DNA of 64,000 nt from Didymodactylos carnosus (lineage: Eukaryota > Rotifera > Eurotatoria > Philodinida > Philodinidae), in NCBI GenBank assembly GCA_905250885.1, contig CAJNOQ010000018.1, forward strand, positions 46,526 to 110,525. The letters run 5' to 3'. Positions 9,682-20,509 of this stretch are shown piece by piece; position 1 is the stretch's first letter, and the number at the start of each line of letters is the position of its first letter. The notes beneath the pieces are model-generated. The model was given only the letters and a program-made list of their open reading frames with translations, was not told where the DNA came from and searched no databases. The position numbers and the translations under genes were made by a program.

Positions 9682-12365
9682 AATGTGTAGTTTTTTTGTC
9701 CCATTTTTACGTCTATAACAGTGTGTATTAACGTGTTTCTTCTTTTCTACATTACTCGTGCTGTTGAGATTGAATGTAGAACCACCACCTGATATTCGAA
9801 TTAATTAATTTACACTTGAGAAGTATGTTATCTGCAAATACGTTTTCCAGTAGTGCAATGTTTTTCTTTATGGTTTCTTTCTCTTCTTAATACGTGCAGT
9901 ATTTAATCTTTAAGACTTTTCAAGTCAATTGATAATCATTTTTCTCTCGTTTGTAATCTCTTTATCACAATTCTTGATAGATTTTGTTTTTTTTATTTCA
10001 CTTGTTTGTGTTAGATGAACGCGATCAAAAAAAAGTTTAACGTATCTTTTCTATTTTCATTTCTTTGTGGACTGTCAAGCATTTCTTTTCTTGGTATATG
10101 TGTATGTTTGGAAAATTAATATATCTCTGATTGTGCATCTTGTTTTGTACTATTTTTTCGTCAGACATTTTCTTCCAATTCGTACATCTTTCTTTTTTAC
10201 AATATTATATTTGAAATAATCGTCAATCTTAACGAGCAATTACATCAGCAGACATTCTATCAACTTCATACAACCAAAACCTTTGAACTATGAATATACG
10301 TATCTCGATGAACATAGAATGCAAGTTTTGAGCAAATTAAGAATAAGAATTTTGTTTTATGAATTCTGTTTTAGAGCCCTTCTTGACCGTTATACTACTA
10401 TTTTCTCCTACTATGTGAGCTTTATTTTAAAAGAAAAAAAATAGAGAAAAGATGTCGTGAATAGAGAGGAATTGACATACAAAAAAAAAGGGGGAAGAGG
10501 AAAACAAAAATGTAAAACAAAAACGTGTATTTTTCTAAATGGCGTTCGATACAACATCGATTTTTTTAGAAAACAAAAATGGTAACACTAAATAAACATT
10601 GTTATATAGAAACGGTGTTCAAACGACGCAAGAATGAAGATATATATAGCACAACAAGAAAAGAACTCAACGGCATGAAATTGATCAAATTTAAGACACA
10701 CCTGTTTGACAACAAACAGTAACGGCAAAGGTTCATTTCAATTTCGTGAAACAATTAGTAAAATTTGTTGCACTGTTGACCTACATTATAACGAGCGTAG
10801 AAAAAAAGAAAAAAAAGTGCACTTAAATTACAAACACTCTTATATCAGAAAACATGAATAATCGGGGGAGACAAAGTTTTTATGAAAGAGAGAAAGAGAT
10901 TGTCTACATTTCTTTATTCTCCATAAAAATGGCATAGGCACACACACCAGCAAAGACAGTAATACTTTACAGACGAGTAAAACAAATACACATATGGTCT
11001 ATTCTACAAGACTAGCATCAAAAAAATGTTGCACGCTTTGAAGAAAAAAAAGATACAAATGCACACATATTTTATGTTTCGAAAGATGTTGGACGGGTTC
11101 GAAACTATTAAAAATTTTGCTGAAAAAACGAAAAACAATAGTTTTTTTGTCTTTTTGAAACTTTTTCTATATAAAATAATTTTATTTATATGACTAATTG
11201 TATTTAATATCCACGTTGGAAAATGAAATAGAGATTTTCAAAAAATAAGCTTCTAAAAACAATGAAAGACGAGAAAAAGAAAAAGAGTGATATTGTTGAA
11301 GCATAATAAATATATACGTAGTTCCTGAGCAACAAGCAAGCGCGTAAGGAGGGAACATGTGTATATATAGATACATATATGTGTATGTGTGTGCCAAATA
11401 TCATTTTTACAATATGTGATTTTGTGTTTATGTTTGGATCTGCACAGATATTTAAAGACAAAAAAGAATCTGAACAGTGCCAAACATAATGCCCTTTAAA
11501 GAAAAAAAGAAAGTAACAAAGAAAGAAAAGAAAACAGTGATCATTTACAGAAATTCTCGGCGCAGAATAAAATAAAGAGTAACACTTGAGAACAAAAATG
11601 TGTGTTCACCGTATGCTAATCTGTACAAATATACTGCCATGTAATCAATCAAAAAGAGAAAAGAGAAATTACCCATGTCAACGAGATTCATAAAACATTG
11701 CCTGAAAAAGAACTACATTCTGAATGTTCGCATAAATAATCATCAACAAAAACATGTAGTTTTGGAAGACACTCACACTAATGAAACACGAGGATAAGAA
11801 CACACACACAACGGAAAACAACAAGCAATAAATAAAACACAAACATAAAAAATACGCAACGAGCACTCGGTTCAATGTATAATATTGATAAATTAGTAAT
11901 AATAACAATAACAAATAGATAGACAGAAAGACGTACAAAGAAAAAAATACTACTAATAGACCAATATGGTAACAAATAAACACGAGGCAAGGACAAATTT
12001 TAACAACACAGAAAATTTGTCGGTGACAAATGGCACATGTACAAAACTAAGGCAACAGAAAACAACAAAACGCGATGACTAGGCTTTGTCTCGCGAAAAT
12101 AAAATCATTCTCTTAGAAGAAAAATAAAATACCATAATAACAACTGATGTTCATCTTTGTGAGTTTTGTTTGTTCGTCTCTCAAGGATAAAGATTAAAAG
12201 AAATGTTGAGACAGGTCGAAAGTGAGACGCGCGATAATAAACAAAAAAACACTCCTTTAGAAGAATTTTTTAGGGTGCAAAGTTAGAGTTAACAAATGTT
12301 GTTGTTAAAAAACATATATACACAAAAACAAAAAAAGAATGACTGAGTTTGCTTACCAGAACTGA
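9682..12365. other. Intergenic between convergent GIT and PNRC-like genes
   Basis: This is 2.7 kb of AT-rich sequence between two genes that point at each other, so it should contain both 3' UTRs. The open frames on the minus strand at 11194-11996 are Tyr/Ile/Phe-rich translations of A/C-rich DNA and look random. I see no repeats with clear ends and no RNA gene. Confidence 0.55.
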
Positions 12366-13335
12366 TTACCCTTTAACCGTTATAAAACCAATTCCTCCTG
12401 AATTATAGGCTCGATATTGTTTATGATAGTGTTGTGGTTGTTCATAATGATAATAATTATTATTGAAATAATTGTATGAAGGTGGACGTGAACGTTGATA
12501 TTGAGCTGTTGGTTTTGCATAGTAACTTTTTGAAGACAACCAACGCTTTGATTTTGTTGTGCGCGACGCATTATCATTATCCGAACCTATTAATGTAGAA
12601 TTTGACGAATTTGAACTTTCTAAAGTATTCGAATAAGATTATGAATAAGTAATATGATTTGATTATGGAAACTAAACACTTACCTTGTTGATCTTCTTCT
12701 TCATCATCTACTGTCTTAATTTGATTTGTATCAGACATTCTTATTGGACTCATCATATTTGAAGCATTATTAGTTGATACGGCATCGGAGTTATTATTGT
12801 TTGTGGTTTCTTCATTATCAGATGATGTTGCTGAATCACTCAAGTACCATGAAACAGGTGGTTTAGGTAAATCTTTAACATCCAAAGGTGGCTCTTGATA
12901 TGTATTATCACCACGTTTTGGCGAATAAAATACTGGTACAGCTGGTAATGAATGTGATGCAAGGGCTGTTGTTGCTGGCGATGTCCGTGATGTTGGAATT
13001 TTTTGATGGGAGCGTGTTTGTTGATAACGAATAGTGGAAGAAGGAGGATAAGATGTTGATAAATGATGATTATTATAGTAATTTGAATAATGATAAGATG
13101 ACGTTTTATTATTGTTGATTGCCATTGGATTTGCCTGATTACGTATCGTCGGACTTGATAAACAATGTTTCACTTTAGTACTATTATTATTATTGTTCGT
13201 TGAAACAGTTTTTGATAAATCAGGTATTGGTAATATACCAGGCGGATAATTACCATTAGGTAATAGAAATGACGATGTCTTTGTTGGAGACACACTACTG
13301 TCTTTTAAATAAGAATTTTTACGATAATTTGGCAT
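12366..13335 (-). CDS. PNRC-like protein with LPKPPxxW decapping/nuclear-receptor motif
   Basis: Minus strand, two exons: 13335-12684 and 12619-12366. The donor is gtaagt and the acceptor follows ctttag. The junction is phase 1 and yields 301 residues ending TVKG-stop. The protein is mostly Ser/Thr/Asn low complexity. Its one family-like block is near residues 135-165, VFYSPKRGDNTYQEPPLDVK followed by DLPKPPVSWYL. This resembles the conserved core of vertebrate PNRC1/PNRC2 (SEPPSPxVLPKPPxxW), where LPKPPxxW binds the DCP1 EVH1 domain and neighbouring residues act in nuclear receptor coactivation. An acidic DDEEEDQQ segment spans the splice, and the C-terminal ~50 residues are Tyr/Asn-rich (NNNYYHYEQPQHYHKQYRAY). 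A role as mRNA decapping adaptor is inference from that motif. Start chosen: first ATG of the long frame; a further 5' UTR exon is possible because a good donor (gtaagc) lies on the minus strand near 14110. Confidence 0.65.
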
Positions 13336-16300
13336 TTTACAATATAAATAGAATATAATAATTGATTAATAGATAACAATAAAGAGATCTTGAAATAAAA
13401 GTCATGTTCGTTGTTTTGGATTTACAAGTGAGAAAAACAAAAAACCATCGTAATAAACTAACAGAACATCTATCTATTCAAATCTTTTTGAACACCATCC
13501 ACTCAACTATCTATACAGATTTTAGTATACTCTATGTGCAAAGGTTCATAAAAAAGGGAACATTATTTCTATAGGCGAACAAAGCTTCTGGGCGAAAATA
13601 TATGGTAAGAAAAATACTTCCTATAACAATGGAATAAAATAGAAGTCAACTGACATTTATCTCTCTTTAATACCATTGCTTGACGGTTCATGCGCTCCTC
13701 TCGTAAAATGTGAACAAAATTTGAAACAAAGAAAGGTCATGATTGAAATACATGAAAGAGAATATACTGGAAACAGAAAAAGACAAAAATTTTACAATAC
13801 AACTCCTATTTATATCGACAAGAGAAATGAGAAAAAAAGCTTAAAACATAGTTCTTATATGGTCTATATATCTACCTATATAGTATAAAACGCACATATG
13901 TAAAGAAGGGGGAAAAAAAAGTTTTTTTTCTTTCTCTTATCGTCGGCCGTCGATGTCAAAACACATACCCTGATTTTGCGAAGGCGGAACGAAGAAAAAA
14001 TAGATGTGTTGTTATGATCAACGCAAAATATAGAACCAGAAATACAACATATGTGCCACGAAAACAGTTTTCATCAAAAACTTTCAAATCATGAGAACAC
14101 AACCGCTTACCTCACTCTTAACATAACTTTCTGATAATGTTTTTAAGACTGTTAAAGTTTCTCAAATAATTTCAAGCTAGAAAAACTTTTCAGCCTAAGA
14201 GTTCTTAAAATAATTTCACTTAAAAATCACTTTATCATAAAAGTAACAGTTTTCAACATTCGATAAGTTTGTATAATAAATATACGTAAATAAGAGTAGC
14301 AAAAAATCTGCAACATTAATGTACTTGAAACAAATTTGAATAAGTAATACATTGCCGTATTTACTTTTAAGAAAAAAAATGAAATAAACATGATGCACGA
14401 TTATTATGTTCGTCTTGGTCATATTCAATAAATTACACACCGACAAAAATAAAAAGTTGTGTATCCAATCGATCAAACGGCAAAACAATTCAAACAACGC
14501 CCAGAAAACAAAACAAAATAGATATCGAAGCATGGATAAAAGTAATCCTTGAAAGGAAACGCCATCACTTAAAGCAAAAGTTATTTTCCGTTTCAGGAGA
14601 ATAACTTTTAGAAATCACGTTTTCTTTTAAAAAAGTGAGTATTTCGTTATAAAATGCAAATCAACGTGTAGCCTGAACTTTTTACTTTGAGAACCTGTAT
14701 CACTTTTTTGTATAGTATTGTTGTTGCTAAGACGTATTCTATTTCTGTGTGCAACTGCGCCTTAAACAGTTATACACATATTTGTACGAGTCTTGTGAAA
14801 ATATTAAACGCGCTAATTTAATTTACCAGTTCACATTGTCTGAACTAATAATTTTTTCTTGTTAACATTTAAACGAAGCTTTTAGCGAGTTGATTCTAAA
14901 ATTTTCTCCTTTTCTTAAGTGAAATGAAAATCTATGGGCAACAAACATCATCATTTAAAAACTTACAACGGAAAATCCATGTCACAAAGTAACGGAGAGT
15001 AGCATCATCTCAATCAACAGTCAAATATCAGTTTCTCATTTATTTGACATAAACCAGATCTCTGAAATTACTAGTACAAAATGCCCGAATAATTGTGAGA
15101 AATGCTGCGTGAAATTATTATGATATTTGCAGGTCAAGCAGACCTTTATAATGTAAATTTTAAAGTCAAAAAACTAGAAGAAGCAAGTTGGTTTTATTTA
15201 AGTTAACCCACTGATGTTAGCAACAAACAGTATTCCAGATGGTGTCTTCAGAAATAAATAACATCAACGTTTTCTGCGCTATTATTGTTCGATAAAACTA
15301 ATTTCTCTTTTCTCATCGGGCATTAGTAGAAAAAACGCTATCGAGCTAAACACCAGCAAATAGGAAATATCATCAAAATAAAAAATGCACTAGTCACTCG
15401 TACTGAGTAATGCGACTACTTCGATAATAATTGACTTAAAAGAGACTAAAACAGTTGAAAAAGTTGATATAAAATCTGAATACAAGCAGAAAAATATTCC
15501 AGTATAGTATTCTAAACTAAAACTATCGAAAAACACAAAATCAATTTTGTACGAATACACAATCGAACACATGATCTTAGCTTTGCAGTAAAAGTTCTGT
15601 CAGTGCAACTCATGACGAATGCCTTTAAGATCTTATGATCACTTGTAGTAACACGTGACTGCTGATGGTGTTCATACATTGAAGAAACTTTGTCATTAAG
15701 TCATCAGTGAGATGATGAAAATCTTAATTAATCGATTTACATTACGAGGAAAAAACCAATATATAATCTTTTTTTTATACTCTCTAGCATGAGTGATATG
15801 TTGTTTTTCATTCGTCATAATTATAGACAAAAAAAAATATGTGGGACTCCTTTACATGTTCTGTCGTCATTATCAATAACGATGCAATTGTGTATAATTA
15901 AACTGGAATGTTGTGCAACATTTATTAAAATGTCACTACTCAAGCAAGTCGGAATTTAGACGCATAAACACATAAACCTCAACAATTCCATTTGAAAGAG
16001 ATCGAGATAAAGAAAGTGGGGTCAAAACATGCAGTAGCAGCACGCTTCACTTTTTTTATGCATGAAATAAAATATAAAAACAAAATGACCCGAACTGTTT
16101 TGCCCTAGTTTAGATACATAGACTACAATGAGAAAAAAAACAATAACCTGTTTCCATACAAAAAATTGTTAGTTTTTAAGTCAAAAATGCAAATACTGCA
16201 TAGTATCGAATGTAAATATATCTATCCCTTTTCATTCTTTTTCTCTATCTCTCCCCATGACACACATAACATGCACTGGCAAAATACAGGATAGATTTGC

Positions 16301-18222
16301 TTGTTTTTCGTATATTTACCACACATAACATAAGAAGTATCTAGAAAAAAACCGGTTTAACTTACTTTCTCTCTCAAATGCATTATTCATAAGCCCTTTT
16401 TTTCGTATCCTGCTGTTTTATTTGACAAGCAAAAGAAATCGTCATAGCAGGCCGCAAAAATCTACTATAGAAAAGAACAAATAAGAAAAGAGCTGGCGAA
16501 TCAATATTTTGTCTATTATTTGTTGTTTCCCTTCATCTTGTTCGTTATGTGCAATGATTATAATTGAAATTAACATGTAATTTACATACAACAACTTGCA
16601 AAATATATGAAATTTATATATACGCGCCTCCCTTTTGCATGATATTGATATCCAAGACAACTGAAATCTACTTTTTCAAAAACAACAAGTTACTTCATAC
16701 AACATTCGACCATACAAGGTTTAAGTAAACAGATTGGATTTCAACCATATTATAAAAGATAATAACGCGATGAACAAATAATGTATATTCAGGTTTCTCA
16801 TTTATTCACTGAATAGCGCTCGGACACTAGTAGGCGAAGCTTGTACAGCAGTAAGTACCTTTTTCTAAAAGGCTTGCCAGTAGTGTATGTTACTTTTTTC
16901 CAGAAAAACTAAATGACGCTATAATACGTTAGCTTGGAAATTTGAGTGTAAAAACTAATCTTATTCAAAACTAAAAAACTAAAAACGTAAAAAAGGTAGT
17001 TTTACGTAAAAAACCGTTCAATTCTTTGATGTTCAAACAGATTTACTACATGAATAAACTCAAGTAGATCGCGTCAGCATTTTTTTATCAGCAATTCGAC
17101 AGTTTCATAAACGAATGCGTTCACACATATACATTAAGTTATCAACAGGAAACGGCTACCCATCATTTACATAACTTTTGCTCATTATTCTCTCTTCTTT
17201 TACCGCTATATAATAACCCTAAAGGAATATTACTACTGTTATCGAGCAATATCGTGTGTGCTCTTCGATACTTTTCTCAGTGTCAAACTACGCTGCGGGT
17301 TTGAAAAGCGAAGAAAACACACAAATCAGAGCGCCTCGCAGCTTCCTCATATATGAGTAAGCACTACTTACTACGGTTCATTTGATAGTGATAATGCTCA
17401 GATATTTTATTTATTGTGCAAATCATTACTAGTAGTAGGGAAATGTCAAGAGTTTTGAATTTTAATCCATACAGTTGGTAGCTGATCGTTATTAATTTGG
17501 ATATTATATGGAGAGAGGCTGAAACCTGAAAAGAACAAACAAAAGTAAAAATACCATATATTCTCAAACTTAAAGCAAAATACAATATATCCTCGAGCCT
17601 TATTCTACGAAATAAAACTCTTTTCACATTGACTTCAATGCATAAGTGCTTTCTTTGCAAAATTCGAACATTGTTGTTGCCTAGCAAAATGACTGACTGT
17701 GTAAAATAATGACGATTTGATAACCGTAAACTCTCAGATCAGAGAAATCACTCATTAAAACCAGAAATCTACTGTGATTTATTAAAACTAAAGATATCCA
17801 TATGGAAGTCACATTATTTGTACTGACAATATTATGGACCATTTTCAACCCTTTCCTACCGTATTCGATATAGGCACAGACCCGTGATTCTTCGAAAGCA
17901 CGTTCGTTTTTGATGACTCATCGATTTCTTAAAGTACTACCACGAAAAACATTAAAATTTCAGTCTAAAGGATCTTTCGTTGGTGAGATACTCCACAATA
18001 ACGTTTTTAATCATTGATTCTCATAATCTACTCGGCGATGAAATCGAGTGGAACACAATAAGTTTCGGATAAAACCAAATCTCGAAAAAATTGGAGCAAG
18101 CAAGTTTTTCTGATTAACAAACTTCTTGGTTTTAAACATAATAAAAATTAAATCGAAAAAGTGTACTACTATCCTGAGCGACTATACGGACTCTGCCAGA
18201 ATTAATCAGTGTTCGTTGAACA
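13336..18222. other. Intergenic between divergent PNRC-like and PDS5-like genes, left part
   Basis: AT-rich spacer upstream of the minus-strand gene. Open frames here are short and not exon-like. One segment, 17374-17442, is a decayed copy of a PDS5-like exon (listed separately). Otherwise I see no coding or RNA features. Confidence 0.5.
17374..17442 (+). pseudogene. Decayed fragment of a PDS5-like exon
   Basis: The segment aligns with exon 3 of the PDS5-like gene (22728-22796) in the same orientation. For example GATAGTGATAATGCTCAGAT here matches GATAGTGATGATGCTCAGAT there. By eye about 47 of the first 56 bases agree. The exon's downstream splice donor region (AGTATGC) is also partly matched (AGTAGGG). 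No neighbouring exons of that gene were found next to it, so it is a relic of a duplicated or captured copy, not a working gene. Confidence 0.55.
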
Positions 18223-18594
18223 CAGAGCTGGGCTAGTCAAAAATGATTTGACTTGACTTGGCCTGACTTGAAATTTTTTTAAAAGACTCGACTTGACTTG
18301 TGACTCGGCATAAAAAATCAAGTCAAGTCATGCATATTTTTAAATCTCTTATACAATCTAATTTTAACCTCCTGAATGCCGGAAGGCATCTGTAGATGAC
18401 ATAAAGGAAATTTTATATGTTGCATATGCTTTTTCGTTCTATCGATTAAACGGAAAAAAAGTGGCAGAGGAACACATGTCACGAAAACAACAGAACGCAA
18501 TGAGAGATATTTAATCGTTTTTTACATATGCATGCCTTTGAATGCGGAAGACGAAAAATAACGGCATTCAAGCGGTTAAATAATAATTCATAAT

Positions 18595-18725
18595 GGGGTA
18601 TAGTAAAACATGAAGATACCCACAGACACTTACAGACACCCACAGACAGCTGCACAGACATCCATTAATGTCTGTGTAGCTGTCTGTGGATGTCTGTGTG
18701 TTGTCTTCATGTTTTACTATTACCC
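18595..18725. mobile_element. 131-bp hairpin MITE with perfect 8-bp target duplication
   Basis: The terminal repeats are GGGGTATAGTAAAACATGAAG on the left and the inverse (CTTCATGTTTTACTATTACCC) on the right. The interior ACAGACA/TGTCTGT words continue the palindrome almost to the centre. The direct repeat TTCATAAT flanks it exactly at 18587-18594 and 18726-18733. An 8-bp duplication with short inverted ends points to mobilisation by a hAT-type transposase. The perfect duplication suggests a relatively recent insertion. Confidence 0.85.
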
Positions 18726-18878
18726 TTCATAATATTTTGGGAATGTTGATGTTATAACGTAACGTCTCAACTAAGATACTATCCATATTTTAATCAAGTA
18801 TCTCAGTTGAGCAACCATTATTTCTGCGAAAATATTCGTTTCTCAACTGCGACACAATTTTGACACGTGCGTTGAAAC

Positions 18879-19482
18879 GTGCGATAGGCGAGTTTCATGA
18901 AAAATATTTTTTTCATATCTCATCCCCAACAAAACATCTTTTAAAACCCTCGGGGGGGTTTGAGTTTTAGGCCATGCTGATTCTAATGGCGTTCTCAGTC
19001 TTGTCACATTGCTTAGAAGACTCAGTTTACTGGAAAACCAGTTTTTAAGAAACTCTGAAAAACAACCAAAGTTTTGCTTAATGAGCCATGCTTGTAGCCC
19101 GCACATTTCTGATTAAAAAAGCCCTAAATATTTATTGTCAGCTCAGAGCTACAGAAATAAGAAGAAATTAATTTAGGGCTTTTCTTGTAAATTCTATAAC
19201 TTTGCAAAGAAAGGTCATGTAGAGTGGGGAGAGGTCTCATTTTAATCAGAAATGTGCGGGCTACAAGCATGGCTCATTAAGAAAACCTTTGGTTGTTTTT
19301 CAGAGTTTCTTAAAAATTGGTTTTCCAGTAAACTGAGTCTTCTAAGCAATGTGACGAAAGTGAGAACGCCATTAGAATCAGCATGGCCTAAAACTCAAAC
19401 CTCCCAGAGGGTTTTAAAAGATGTTTTGTTGGAGATGAGATATGAAAAAAATATTTTTCATGAAACTCGCCTATTGTGCAAG
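18879..19482. mobile_element. Long foldback: two ~240-bp near-identical inverted arms
   Basis: Arms are 18879-19116 and 19239-19482, with the inverted AAGCCCTAAAT / ATTTAGGGCTT pair continuing into the loop. Both arms carry the same open frame, one on each strand (18843-19106 minus, 19252-19599 plus), with ~70 residues beginning MCGLQAWLIK and containing TPLESAWPKTQT. The two frames differ at only a handful of residues. Because the arms are inverted copies, a shared frame follows automatically, and it matches no family I know. The arms could form a stable cruciform or a long hairpin RNA. Confidence 0.8.
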
Positions 19483-19493
19483 AGTGCAGTGTG

Positions 19494-19634
19494 CAAAGGT
19501 CTATTATTTAATAGTTCTACAAAATCTATAAGAATTACAGCGACTTTCACGCCATTTTGCATACTTAGGATAGTCAAGAGAGATACATCATATACCTAAT
19601 TTCATTTCATTCACTATTGAATAATAGACCTTTG
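19494..19634. mobile_element. 141-bp MITE with 22-bp inverted ends
   Basis: It begins CAAAGGTCTATTATTTAATA and ends with the inverse of CAAAGGTCTATTATTCAATA, one mismatch. The interior is unrelated unique sequence. A flanking target duplication could not be recognised because other elements abut both sides. Confidence 0.75.
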
Positions 19635-19639
19635 TATGC

Positions 19640-20112
19640 CAGGGCTCGAAACAGGCCCACACTTCTGAGGCCTGCGTCAGACCTGTAATGTTTAGATCTG
19701 TCGATATATTTCCTGGGCCTTGCCTGTCTGCCTGCTATTGTTCTCGGCCTACCCTGGCCTGGTCTGTAGAAGTCTGGTCATTTTTTAATAAACAAAATGT
19801 ACAAATAATAGTAACATAAGATGAAAAGAAAAGTGACAGATAATTAAACAATATATGAGTAAAAAAATTTGGTTTTTGTTCAAGTATTTTCTGAACTGAT
19901 CTAACTAACAAGATATCCTCAACCGTGTCAGGATTTAGATGCACGGCGTTCATTAATAACCAGACTAGGCCGCCTGGCGTTTTCAAAGGTCTGCCTGAAT
20001 CTATTTGAGTTTAGGCCTGGTCTACCTTAGCCTGGTGCAGGCCGAAAATTTGTAGCCTGGTCTGTCTGTAACAGGCAGGCCCAGGCAGGCTGCCTGGCCT
20101 GGTTCGAAGCTT
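19640..20112. mobile_element. CAGGCC/GCCTGG-rich inverted-end element
   Basis: It begins CAGGGCTCGAAACAGGCC and ends near GGCCTGGTTCGAAGC, which is the inverse of GCTTCGAACCAGGCC. The subterminal parts on both sides are dense in GCCTG/CAGGC words, giving much higher GC than anything around it. The minus-strand open frame at 19735-19986 covers part of it but has no recognisable domain. The CAGGG start is typical of hAT-like non-autonomous elements. Confidence 0.6.
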
Positions 20113-20509
20113 TTTGTAGACTGCACTCTTGCACGTGTCAAAATTGTGTCTGGGTTGAGATACTTGATTACAATATGGATTGTATCTCAGTTGAGTCCAA
20201 ACCTGTTATAATATAAGTAATATGAACTATGTTAGGCTCATTAGAGCATTTTCTTTTTTATGATTATCGTTTGAAATACGAAAAAGAAACATCGTATCTA
20301 AACAAAAAGCCGAAGCTCATAGAAAATCTGTAACCTGCCCAGTTCCGCTTTGGAAATTTTTCTACGGAAAAAATTTCAAACATAACTTGTGACTTGACTG
20401 GAGAATTGTTTTTATTACTCATGACTTGACTCGACTTGATTTGAGAAAATTTTTGGTGACTTGACTTATGACTTGGAAAACCCGTGACTTGTCCATCCTT
20501 GGTTGAACG

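Larger units (their letters stand above)
18750..20212. mobile_element. Inverted-repeat element, GTTATAAC ends
   Basis: Left end ~18750-18870 and right end ~20121-20212 are inverted copies. Left words ATCCATATTTTAATCAAGTA, TCTCAGTTGAG and GACACAATTTTGACACGTGC have reverse complements at the right, in the same order when read from the ends inward. It encloses the foldback 18879-19482 and two further elements, so it was present before them or forms their outer shell. No protein is encoded. Confidence 0.65.
18223..20501. mobile_element. hAT-like composite element with 8-bp target duplications and nested insertions
   Basis: The element starts CAGAGCTGGGCTAGTC at 18223 and ends ...GTCCATCCTTG at 20501, the inverse of a decayed CAAGGATGGAC end. 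Both ends carry the ACTTGACTTG-type words seen in the 1900-2228 element. The flanks are GTTGAACA (18215-18222) and GTTGAACG (20502-20509), an 8-bp direct repeat with one mismatch, the size made by hAT transposases. The interior has been filled by other inverted-repeat elements (18595-18725, 18750-20212, 18879-19482, 19494-19634, 19640-20112). No transposase reading frame is visible. Confidence 0.65.

Noticed and set aside
19735-19986. Open frame inside the CAGGCC-rich element as a gene
   Set aside because: It has no recognisable domain and lies in non-coding, repeat-derived DNA.
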